Source: Lolium rigidum
Taxonomy: Eukaryota > Streptophyta > Magnoliopsida > Poales > Poaceae
Direction: 5' to 3'
Assembly (NCBI RefSeq): GCF_022539505.1
Contig: NC_061512.1
Location: forward strand, 255,580,510 to 255,644,509
DNA: 64,000 nucleotides
The number at the start of each line of letters is the position of its first letter. Position 1 is the stretch's first letter. Under the pieces are notes generated by a model. That model worked only from the letters and a program-made list of their open reading frames with translations. It was not told the DNA's origin and ran no database searches. Shown here in pieces: positions 55,460 through 64,000 of the stretch. The translations under genes and the position numbers were made by a program.

Positions 55460-56260
55460 GTGCTTCTTAGAGGTCGGAGTCGTGATGGTCTTTATGTGCT
55501 AGATGCCCCTGCCGCCCCCGCCGCTCCTACCGCCCCTCGGGTCTTCAGTGGTGTGCGTGCCGCCCCCTCACAGTGGCATGCTCGCCTTGGCCATCCTGCT
55601 ACCCCAGTTGTTCGCCATGTGCTCCGTCGCCATGATCTACCTTTTGTGTCTAGTACTACAACACCAGCAATTTGTGATGCCTGTCAACAGGGCAAGAGTC
55701 ATCATTTACCTTTTTCTGAGTCTACTCATATAGTTACAGCTCCTCTTGAACTTGTGTATTCGGATGTGTGGGGCCATGCCCAAACTTCGACCGATGGTCA
55801 TAATTATTATGTCAGTTTCATTGATGCTTATAGTCGCTTTACATGGCTGTATTTACTTAAGCGTAAGTCTGATGTGTTTACTGTCTTTCTTCAGTTCCAG
55901 GCACATGTTGAGTGCCTCCTCAAAACTAAAATTGTTCACGTACAGTCGGATTGGGGGGTGAATACCGTAACCTCAACACCTTCTTTCAGACTCATGGGAT
56001 AGCTCATCGTGTTGCTTGCCCTCATACACATCAGCAAAACGGTGTCGCTGAACGCAAGCACCGCCACATCGTTGAAACTGGTCTCACCCTGTTAGCTCAT
56101 GCTTCTGTGCCTTTTCGCTTTTAGAGCGATGCTTTCACTACTGCATGTTATCTCATCAATCGCTTGCCCACACGTCTTCTTAGTATGACGTCTCCAGTTG
56201 AGCTTCACTTCCATGAGCCACCTGACTATAACTTTCTAAAAGTTTTTGGGTGTGCATGCT
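55460..56260 (+). pseudogene. pol: Copia II integrase, interrupted
   Basis: It contains GAG-pre-integrase (WHARLGHPA, CDACQQGKSHHLPF) and the integrase core with DVWGHA, FIDAYSRFTWLYLL and the second Asp in QSD. A frameshift lies near 55960, after which NGVAERKHRHIVET can be read in another frame. It ends at the Gypsy LTR boundary (VFGCAC). Confidence 0.87.
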
Positions 56261-56785
56261 TGATAAGGGCTAAGCCCAAGGGTGTGCCCGATCTTCACGG
56301 ATTTGGATGGGATTCGTGGGGGAGGTGGAAGAACACGAAGAACGTGGGTGGAAAGCGGGGTGGATCGAAGATACAAACGCAACACACACACACACAACCG
56401 GTTGTTCTTCGTTGGCCCGATACACCAATCCAATGGAATTGCAAGAAAAAGACCCACAAGGAGTAGAATCCCTCACAAAAGATTGGCAATAGCAATTGAT
56501 AGAGTTCCAAAGAGGAAAAGAGTGCAAATAGATAGAATTGCAAAAGCAAAAGATCCAAAACACTAGAATTCCTAGAATGGAAGAGATCAACTACCTAGAA
56601 GAGTAGATAACTTCGTAGATTGGTAGATCTAGAAGGGTTTCCTGCGGGAAGGAGCATAGCTCATGTTTTCTCTTACATCAAGTCTTAATCTCAGATCTGA
56701 GCCAACAAGGCTATTTATAGTTGGTGGGGCGAAGGGGTAAGTTACTTGCTGAATCGGCCAGTTTTGGTGCTGAAACACGTATGGG

Positions 56786-58741
56786 CGGAAGTTCCGGCCT
56801 CAGGGGGCGGAAGTTCCGGTCGGGCGGAAGTTCTGGTCGTCTTGGGTGGAAGTTCCGGCAGGATTCCCTGTAGACAGCATCTTGGCGGCATCTGGGCGGA
56901 AGTTCCGGTCCTGAGGGCCGGAAGTTCCGGCCTAGTTCCGGAAACTGTCGATTTCCTTGCAGCACTATCCAGTGTTGTTTTGACGTGTTTCCGGAACAAG
57001 GGCGGAACTTGGGCGGAAGTTCCGGTGGTCGGAAGTTCTGGTCGCTCGGGGCGGAAGTTCCGGCTGGATGCTTCATCTTGGGCGCTTGCTTGTGACGGTA
57101 AAGCACACGTCCGTTGGGAACCCGAAGAGGAAGGTGTGATGCGTACAGCGGCAAGTTTTCCCTCAGTAAGAAACCAAGGTTATCGAACCAGTAGGAGCCA
57201 AGAAGCACGTTGAAGGTTGATGGCGGCGGAGTGTAGTGCGGCGCAACACCAGGGATTCCGGCGACAACGTGGAACCTGCACAACACAACCAAAATACTTT
57301 GCCCCAACTTAACAGTGAGGTTGTCAATCTCACCGGCTTGCTGTAACAAAGGATTAGATGTATAGTGTGGATGATGATGTTTGCAGAAAACAGTAGAGCA
57401 AGAATTGCAGTAGATTGTATTCGATGTAAAAGAATGGACCGGGGTCCACAGTTCACTAGTGGTGTCTCTCCATAAGATAAATAGCATGTTGGGTGAACAA
57501 ATTACAGTTGGGCAATTGACAAATAAAGAGGGCATGACAATGCACATACATGTTATGATGAGTATTGTGAGATTTAATTGGGCATTACGACAAAGTACAT
57601 AGACCGATATCCAGCATGCATCAATGCCTAAAAAGTCCACCTTCAGGTTATCATCCGAACCCCCTCCAGTATTAAGTTGCAAACAACAGACAATTGCATT
57701 AAGTATGGTGCGTAGTGTAATCAACACATACATCCTTAGACATAGCATTGATGTTTTATCCCTAGTGGCAACAGCACATCCACAACCTTAGAACTTTCTG
57801 TCACATCGTCCCGCATTTAATGGAGGTATGAACCCACTATCGAGCATAAATACTCCCTCTTGGAGTTACAAGTAACGACTTGGCCAGAGCCTCTACTAGT
57901 AACGAAGAGCATGCAAGATCATAAACAACACATAGATAGATTGATAATCAACATAACATAGTATTCAATATTCATCGGATCCCAACAAACGCAACATGTA
58001 GCATTACAAATAGATGATCTTGATCATGTTAGGCAGCTCACAAGATCCAACAATGATAGCACAAGAGGAGAAGACAACCATCTAGCTACTGCTATGGACC
58101 CATAGTCCAGGGGTGAACTACTCACACATCACTCCGGAGGCGACCATGGCGGTGAAGAGTCCTCTGGGAGATGATTCCCCTCTCCGGCAGGGTGCCGGAG
58201 GCAATCTCCTGAATCCCCCGAGATGGGATTGGCGGCGGCGGCGTGTCTGGAAGGTTTTCCGTATCGTGGCTCTCGGTACTGGAGTTATTATCGACGAAGG
58301 CTTATGTAGGCGGAAGGGTAGGTCAGGGGGCGCCACAAGGGGCCCACACGCTAGGGCCGCGCGGCCCCAGGCCTGGCCGCGCCGCCCTACTGTGTGGCCG
58401 CCTCGTCGCCCGACTTCGTTTCCCTTTCGGACTTCTGTAAGCTTCGTGGAAAAATAAGATCCTGGGCGTTGATTTCATCCAATTCCGAGAATATTTTCTT
58501 ACTAGGATTTCTGAAACCAAAAACAGCAGAAAACATCAACTGGCTCTTCGGCATCTCGTTAATAGGTTAGTGTCGGAAAATGCATAAAAATGACATAAAG
58601 TATGTATAAAACATGTGTGTATCATCATAAAACAAGCATGGAACATAAGAAATTATCGATACGTTGGAGACGTATCAGCGCTGGAGGGCATCTGGGAGGC
58701 ATCTGGCCGGAAGTTCCGGTCCTGGGGGGCGGAAGTTCCGG
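56786..58741. repeat. Array of CGGAAGTTCCGG palindromes
   Basis: Sites start at 56786, 56808, 56825, 56847, 56897, 56919, 57014, 57030, 57052, 58708 and 58730. Eight are perfect and three have one mismatch (56825, 56847, 57030). Within clusters the start-to-start distances are 22, 17, 22; 22; 16, 22; and 22. The solo LTR at 57087-58677 interrupts the array. Confidence 0.93.
57082..58682 (-). mobile_element. Solo LTR of another Gypsy family
   Basis: The coordinates include the perfect 5-bp target duplication GCGCT (57082-57086 and 58678-58682). The LTR (57087-58677, 1591 bp) starts on the minus strand with TGATACGTCTCC and contains the inverted repeat GATACGT/ACGTATC and a GC-rich hairpin near 58330-58395. 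No primer site or coding region follows, so it arose by LTR-LTR recombination. Confidence 0.9.
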
Positions 58742-59006
58742 CTGGGGCGCTGGGATTCCATCTTCTTCATTTCCAGCTCCCTCTCCATTGGCTTGGTCGC
58801 CATGGCTTGCGTCTTGACCGATGTACCTGATTGAACACAAGGTATTTGCATGAAGTAGCATGCCATCCAAAGAGGTATCAAATGTATACGTGGAAAGGAG
58901 CGAATTCACCTCTTGGTGTATGGCTTGGGCTCGAGCTCCTGTCATTGGGCCACGAGGAGGGCTTGTCGGTCTTGATGTAGTGTCGACCTTGGGTGGGGCT
59001 ACATCA

Positions 59007-59286
59007 TCTCCCCCCCCCCCCCTTGGGAAAGAGTCGTCCTCGACTCTATGGGCTCTTCATCTTCATGGTATGGTGAGAGGTCGGACACATTGAATGTGTT
59101 TCTCACCAAGTACTTGGACGTTGGTATGTCGATGACATAGGCATTGTCGTTGATGCGCTTGAGGACCTTGAAGGGACCATCGCCTCGGGGCTTGAGCTTG
59201 GAGTTTCGTTCTTGAGGGAAGCGGTCTTTGCGAAGGTGTAACCACACTAAGTCTCCTTCCTTGAAGATCCTTGCCTTCTTCTTCAT
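59007..59286 (-). pseudogene. pol: C-terminal end of Gypsy integrase, frameshifted
   Basis: The minus-strand reading contains EGDLVWLHLRKDRFPQ, the GPFKVLKRINDNAYVID segment and FNVSDLSPYHEDEEPIES, as at the C-terminus of chromovirus-type integrases. It is out of frame with the main pol ORF by a shift near 59285. Its last codons run through the polypurine tract and the stop is the TAG in the first bases of the LTR (TGATGTAG). Confidence 0.85.
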
Positions 59287-62200
59287 GTTGAGTCTAGTGG
59301 CTTGCCAAAGGACTTGTTCCTCGATTGTTGCCCTTGTGTCTTCATGTATTGGGCTCGCTTGTCGATGTTCATGTTTACTTGTTCATGTAGCGGAAGAGGA
59401 AGTAGGTCGATCGCCGTAGGTGGTTCAAACCCATAGAGCACCATGAATGGGCTTCTCCTTGTTGTAGAGTGCTTGGCACGGTTGTAGGCGAACTCCACAT
59501 GTGGGATGCAATATTCCCATGACTTCAAATTCTTCTTGACAAGGACTCGTAGTAGTGTGGAGAGGCTTCGGTTCACCACTTCGGTTTGGCCATCGGTTTG
59601 TGGATGTGAGGATGAGGAGAACAAAAGCTTGACGTTGAACTTGGCCATTAGTGTCTTCCAAAGGTAGCTCATGAACTTGACATCTCGGTCCGAAACAATG
59701 CTTCTTGGTACACCGTGGAGTCTCACAATTTCCCTAAAAAACAAGGAGGCAATATGTGAAGCATCATCCGTTCGGGAGCATGGTATAAAATGAGCCATTT
59801 TGGAGAATCTATCAACCACTACAAAAATTGAATCATGACCATATTTGGTTCGAGGCAATCCTAGCATAAAGTCCATGCTTATATCGTACCAAGGGGCAAA
59901 AGGAATAGGCAACGGTGTGTAAAGACCATAAGAGTTGGTTGTAGACTTAGCTTGTAAACATGTCGTGCAACGGTTGCATAGGCGCTCCACATCTCGCTTC
60001 ATTCTTGGCCAATAGTAATGGGTAGATAGCATGGAGAGCATCTTGTCTCGCCCAAAGTGTCCCATAAGAGCACCACCATGTGACTCTTGCAAAAGCAACT
60101 TACGAAGAAAAGACTCGGGTATACAAAGTTTGTTAGCTTTAAACAAGAATCCTTGGTGCAAATAGAAATCATCAATGCCCCTTTGACTAGAACACTTTGC
60201 AAAAATTGGGCCAAATAAGGTATCGGAGGCATAGAGGTCTTTGATTTCATCAAGACCCAAAACATGGACATCCAAACGAGTGAGTAAGAGGGTGAGCTTG
60301 CGGGAAAGAGCATCCGCAACAACATTGTCCTTGCCCTTCTTGTATTTGATTACATATGGAAAGGACTCAATGAACTCAACCCATTTTGCATGTCGTTTGT
60401 TCAAATTGTGTTGAATTTTCAAATACTTCAAAGACTCATGGTCGGAGTGGATAACAAATTCTTTTGGCCAAAGATAGTGTTGCCAAACTTCAAGAACACG
60501 AACCAAAGCATAAAGTTCCTTGTCATATATAGGATAGTTGAGGCGTGCGCCATCCAACTTCTCGCTATAGTATGCCATGGGTTTTCCATCTTGCATAAGA
60601 ACTCCACCAATACCTAGTCCACTCGCCTCACATTCGATCTCAAAAGTTTTGGAAAGGTTCGGAAGAACAAGAAGTGGAGCCTCGGTAAGTCTCTTTTTCA
60701 ACTCATCAAAAGCTTTTTGTTGGGCCTTGCCCCACACAAATGCAACATTCTTTTTCGTGAGTTCATTCAAAGGACAAGCAATGGTGCTAAAATCTTTCAC
60801 AAAGCGTCTATATAAACCGGCAAGTCCATGAAAACTTCGAACTTGACCAACGTTTGTAGGAGTGGGCCAATTGTGGATGGCCTCAACCTTCGAAGAATCA
60901 ACTTCAATCCCATTGGCGGAAACCACAAATCCAAGAAAAACCAACTTGATTTGTGCAAAGGTGCACTTGGGAAGATTTGCAAAAAGCTTTTCACGGCGCA
61001 AGATGCATAAGACTTCTCTCACATGTTGCACATGGTCCTCGAGATTTTTACTATAAATGAGAATATCATCAAAATAGACAACCACACTCTTTCCAATGAG
61101 AGGTCGCAAGATGTGATTCATGAGACGCATGAAAGTAGATGGAGCATTTGAAAGACCAAATGGCATGACAAGCCATTCATAGAGACCAAGTTTGATCTTG
61201 AATGCCGTCTTCCATTCATCACCAATTGCCATGCGGATTTGGTGGTAGCCACTATGCAAATCAATCTTAGAGAAAATCGTGGCACCACATAATTCATCAA
61301 GCATGTCATCTAAATGCGGAACGGGATGGCGATATCGAACGGTAATGGCATTGATGGGGCAACAATCCATACACATTCGTTGCGACTCCTCCGGTTTAGG
61401 AACGAGAATCACGGGAACCGCACAAGGGCTTAAGCTTTCATGTATATACCCTTTTTCGAGGAGGTCTTGTATTTGGCGTTGAATCTCCTTTGTGTCTTCG
61501 GGGTTGGTGCGGTAGGCGGCGCGGTTTGGTAGAGGGGCGCCCGGTATGAGGTCGATGCGGTGCTCGATCCCTCGAAGCGGTGGTAGTCCATGAGGAAGCT
61601 CGTCGGGGAAGACATCTTGGAACTCCTTCAAAAGAGACAACAAAGACAAAGGAAGTTTTGTTAAGTTGTTAGTCTCCAAGGATGGCCCCTTGCAAATGAG
61701 CACATAGTGCAATTTGGTGGATGGGTTGTGGTGCACTTCTCTCATCTCACTCTTGGTAGCTATGAGGACACTCTTCATCTGACTCACATATGGCTTGTGG
61801 CGCTCACTTTCTTTTTGGTGGGTCACTCTCTCACCACTCATCTCACTAGTGATAGTAGCTTCCTTAGCCCTCGCTAAAGCCTTTGCATTGTCCGCAATTA
61901 CTTGGCTAGGAGTCACTGGGCGTAGGATGAATGTCTTGTCGCCGACCTTGAAGCTATAGGCATTTGTGTAGCCATCATGGTTTGCTCTTTTGTCATATTT
62001 CCAAGGGCGACCAAGTAGCATGTGGCACACCGTCATGGGTACTACATCACAATCAACGGTGTCTTCATAGGCGCCAATCTTGAAGGATATGGTGACGGTG
62101 TGTTGTATCTTGACGTTTCCATTGTCACTTAGCCATTGCACATGGTAAGGGTGGGGGTGTTTCCGGAGTGTGAGGTTGAGCTTGGAGCATAGTTCGGTGC

Positions 62201-62576
62201 TTGCAAGATTGTGGCAACTCCCTCCATCGATGATAACCTTTATTGACTTGCCATTGATTCCGGCTCTTGTTTGGAACATGTTGCACCTTTGGTCTTCATT
62301 GGGGAGTGCATGGGTTGTCAACACTTTGGTCACCACAAGTGATGGGCTTGCATCATGCACACGTAGGACTTGCTCTTGGTCTTCCAAGTCAACATCTTCA
62401 TGACTGGTTGCGGCTTGTACCAAGGCTTCATATTCACCTTCACTCAAGTACTCCACATCTCCATCATCCCGAGTTATCATAACTCTTGTGTTCTTGCATT
62501 CAAAGGATTTATGTCCTTGAGCACCACACTTGAAGCAAGTGATGTTACTAGATCCCGTGGAAGCTTTGGAGGACAT
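59283..62576 (-). CDS. pol: Gypsy pol polyprotein (zinc knuckle, protease, RT, RNase H, integrase)
   Basis: One open frame of 1097 codons. In order: a CCHC knuckle ([14 protein letters not shown], about residues 15-28), protease ([13 protein letters not shown]), reverse transcriptase ([37 protein letters not shown]), RNase H ([11 protein letters not shown] before [14 protein letters not shown]), the integrase zinc region ([11 protein letters not shown]) and DDE core ([31 protein letters not shown]). All catalytic signatures are present. MCMDCCPIN has Cys where most relatives have Arg. The knuckle belongs to gag, so gag and pol were probably one frame before a single-base change near 62577-62600. 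Confidence 0.93.
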   Translation of the reverse strand: MSSKASTGSSNITCFKCGAQGHKSFECKNTRVMITRDDGDVEYLSEGEYEALVQAATSHEDVDLEDQEQVLRVHDASPSLVVTKVLTTHALPNEDQRCNMFQTRAGINGKSIKVIIDGGSCHNLASTELCSKLNLTLRKHPHPYHVQWLSDNGNVKIQHTVTISFKIGAYEDTVDCDVVPMTVCHMLLGRPWKYDKRANHDGYTNAYSFKVGDKTFILRPVTPSQVIADNAKALARAKEATITSEMSGERVTHQKESERHKPYVSQMKSVLIATKSEMREVHHNPSTKLHYVLICKGPSLETNNLTKLPLSLLSLLKEFQDVFPDELPHGLPPLRGIEHRIDLIPGAPLPNRAAYRTNPEDTKEIQRQIQDLLEKGYIHESLSPCAVPVILVPKPEESQRMCMDCCPINAITVRYRHPVPHLDDMLDELCGATIFSKIDLHSGYHQIRMAIGDEWKTAFKIKLGLYEWLVMPFGLSNAPSTFMRLMNHILRPLIGKSVVVYFDDILIYSKNLEDHVQHVREVLCILRREKLFANLPKCTFAQIKLVFLGFVVSANGIEVDSSKVEAIHNWPTPTNVGQVRSFHGLAGLYRRFVKDFSTIACPLNELTKKNVAFVWGKAQQKAFDELKKRLTEAPLLVLPNLSKTFEIECEASGLGIGGVLMQDGKPMAYYSEKLDGARLNYPIYDKELYALVRVLEVWQHYLWPKEFVIHSDHESLKYLKIQHNLNKRHAKWVEFIESFPYVIKYKKGKDNVVADALSRKLTLLLTRLDVHVLGLDEIKDLYASDTLFGPIFAKCSSQRGIDDFYLHQGFLFKANKLCIPESFLRKLLLQESHGGALMGHFGRDKMLSMLSTHYYWPRMKRDVERLCNRCTTCLQAKSTTNSYGLYTPLPIPFAPWYDISMDFMLGLPRTKYGHDSIFVVVDRFSKMAHFIPCSRTDDASHIASLFFREIVRLHGVPRSIVSDRDVKFMSYLWKTLMAKFNVKLLFSSSSHPQTDGQTEVVNRSLSTLLRVLVKKNLKSWEYCIPHVEFAYNRAKHSTTRRSPFMVLYGFEPPTAIDLLPLPLHEQVNMNIDKRAQYMKTQGQQSRNKSFGKPLDST

Positions 62577-64000
62577 ATAGTTGATTGATCCGGCTTGAAG
62601 CTTGTTGTCTTGAAGGCACTCTTCGTTTGCTTGGGAGGATCCTTGGAGGCAATAGCACTTGTGTTTTTGAGGCTTGAGGAGGTGTTTGTTGCATTTCTTG
62701 CGGCGAAGAAGGACTTTGTTTTTGCACTTGCTAAGTCTTCTCGCACTTGGCGCTCGGCTCTTGTAGCTTGATGAAGCAACTCAACCATGTTGGTGTAAGG
62801 CAAGAACTCTACTATCCTCTTGACGGGAATGTTCAATCCATTCAAGAATCTTGCCATTGTTTGCTCTTCTCGCTCATCCACATTGGCACTCATCATGGTC
62901 ATGTGCATCTCCTTGTAGTACTCCTCAACGGACTTGAAGCTTTGCTTGAGTTGAGTGAGCTTGTTGAAGAGGTCACGTTTGTGGTGGTTGGGCACAAAGC
63001 GTTTGTGCATGACCTCTTGCATCTCTTCCCATGTGTCAATGGGCTCTAAGTCTTCCTTGTCACGCTTCTTGTTTACTTCTTCCCACCAAACATTTGCATA
63101 TCCTTCAAACTCAAGTGATGCCATGGCCACCTTCTTTGCTTCAGAGAAGTTGTGGATGCGGAAGATCTTGTCAACCTTGAGTACCCAAGATAAGTATGCA
63201 TCGGGGTCTTCCTCTCCTTGGAACTTGGGCATGGTGAACTTGAGCTTCCCAAAGATTTCTTCCTCATTACGGTCATTGCGTCTAGGAGGTGGTCTTGCAT
63301 CATCTTCATCCTCAATATGGTTGCGAGGTTGTTGAGGTTGATCCTCATTCCCATTGTGGCGGTTTGGAAGAGGAGGACGCCTTCCATGAGGTTGCCGAGG
63401 GTGTGGCATGACACTAGCTTCACTTGAGGCGTCTTCTTCATTGTGGTGCCTTGCTTCACCTTGATGAGCATGAGGTGCTTGATGAGCTCGATAATTGAGA
63501 GGGTTGTGTCTTCTATTATCCCTATAGTTTCTTCTTGTGCCATCATCTTGCGGATCATCAATATTGATGATTTGCCGTTCTTGGTTCACTTCTTGTTCGG
63601 CGTCATGAGGTGGGTTCCTTTGAGCATTGGCCACTTGAGATGGGCGCGGTTGCCCTTGTTGTTGACGTGCCGCTTTTTCATGGCGAATACGTTCTTGCTC
63701 ACGTGCATGAAGGAGAGCTTGATCATGACGAAGACGTTCTTGTTCTTCTTGGAATTGAGCTTGGCGATTTGCTTGTTGTAGTCTCTCTTGTTCAAGTTGA
63801 GCACGTGCTTGCTCCACATCTCGAGCTTGTTGTTGAAGTACTTGAGCATCCACATTATGGTGGTGTGGGTCTTCATTAGAAGCATGGTAAGACGAAGATG
63901 AAGCTCGGTGTCTTGAACTATGAGAGCGCGAAGACCTTGAGTGTTGGCTTCAGTTGTTGGTGATGTTGGCAATAGCTTGTTCAAGGCGTGCCAACCTTTC
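62477..64000 (-). pseudogene. gag: Gypsy gag (5' end beyond the window)
   Basis: The minus-strand frame encodes a Gln/Arg-rich N-terminal helix, a His/Asn/Pro-rich linker and the gag core (FTMPKFQGEEDPDAYLSWVL, ANVWWEEVNKK, EYYKEMHMTMM, RFLNGLNIPVKRIVEF). An in-frame TGA lies at 63950-63952, upstream of the first Met at 63853. Downstream of about 62600 the frame loses the zinc knuckle, which continues in the pol frame. It carries at least these two lesions. Confidence 0.87.

Larger units (their letters stand above)
53410..56260 (+). mobile_element. Copia element II, 5' part
   Basis: A 129-bp LTR (53410-53538, TGTTAGACTG...TTTCACA) is followed by the primer site TGGTATCAGA at 53539-53548. The coding region reaches into the integrase and is then cut by the Gypsy LTR at 56261. 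The rest of the element would lie beyond the window. Confidence 0.88.
56261..59006 (-). repeat. 3' LTR of the Gypsy element, split by a solo LTR
   Basis: Plus-strand ends are TGATAAGGGC and CTACATCA. Without the inserted solo LTR and its duplicated target it is about 1150 bp. The minus strand has TATAAATAG at 56711-56719. Immediately upstream of it (in transcription) lie the palindromes at 56786-58741. Confidence 0.9.
56261..64000 (-). mobile_element. Gypsy (chromovirus-like) element, 3' LTR and most of the internal region
   Basis: The element reads on the minus strand. Its 3' LTR is 56261-59006, containing an inserted solo LTR. Next comes the polypurine tract (C-rich on plus, 59007-59023), then pol (59007-62576) and gag (62477 to beyond 63853). 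The 5' LTR lies outside the window. It inserted in Copia II. CRM-like RT and integrase sequence without an obvious chromodomain makes the exact clade uncertain. Confidence 0.92.

Noticed and set aside
56711..57748. 345-codon minus-strand ORF (56711-57748) with RNFRPxxPELPP-like repeats
   Set aside because: The repeats are the translated CGGAAGTTCCGG palindromes, and the ORF crosses the boundary of an inserted solo LTR.

Overview
The window is nuclear DNA of a temperate grass (Pooideae, most likely Triticeae or a close relative). The evidence is long nested Gypsy and Copia LTR retrotransposons of the TGATACGT type, with primer sites matching plant tRNA-Asp or initiator tRNA-Met, plus Stowaway and Harbinger MITEs, grass-type LINE 3' ends, and a few small plant genes with short GT-AG exons. 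There is no bacterial-style gene organisation, rRNA or CRISPR array. Coordinates come from reading the sequence by eye; no database search was possible.

Layout. 1-12.7 kb: a small intronless host gene (gene A) is cut in two by a 9.77-kb Gypsy-like element (2079-11845) that carries gag, protease and a third ORF but no reverse transcriptase or integrase. 12.7-23 kb: retroposon debris, a Harbinger MITE (15359-15908), a gag-less Copia element with 131-bp LTRs (16103-19518), a LINE tail, and a tandem array of miniature LTR elements (TRIM, 21370-22855). 23-33 kb: AT-rich repeats around gene B (28788-29216), an intact distant relative of gene A. 33.5-42 kb: TRAPPC2L (minus, five exons), a DUF1279/FAM210-like gene (minus) and a cytochrome P450 relic. 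42.5-50.5 kb: a plastid-targeted USP-like gene (plus, five exons) whose last intron has grown to 6.5 kb by insertion of a LINE and, inside it, a young non-autonomous LTR element (44544-49674). 51.4 kb: one tRNA-Ala(AGC). 51.6-64 kb: a nest of Copia fragment, LINE-like retroposon, second Copia, chromovirus-like Gypsy with gag-pol, and a solo LTR inside the Gypsy LTR.

Main points. (1) The Gypsy LTR at 56261-59006 carries 11 copies of the palindrome CGGAAGTTCCGG just upstream of its TATA box. The non-autonomous element in the USP intron, which shares its terminal sequences, carries 8 copies of CGGCAGTGCCGG in its leader. The two palindromes differ by one exchanged base pair and follow the same spacing rule (22-23 or 16-17 bp). 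(2) The gag-less Copia has the leader of the neighbouring TRIM family in place of its own leader, gag and protease, which suggests template switching. (3) The TRIM array is a higher-order repeat of two alternating units, each with a possible tRNA-type Pol III promoter across the LTR/primer-site junction. (4) The large Gypsy-like element has twin 88-bp hairpins with compensatory changes, a second polypurine tract, and a third ORF behind a candidate 3' splice site. (5) Gene A was interrupted recently: the two LTRs differ by about 1%, and both halves remain open in one frame.
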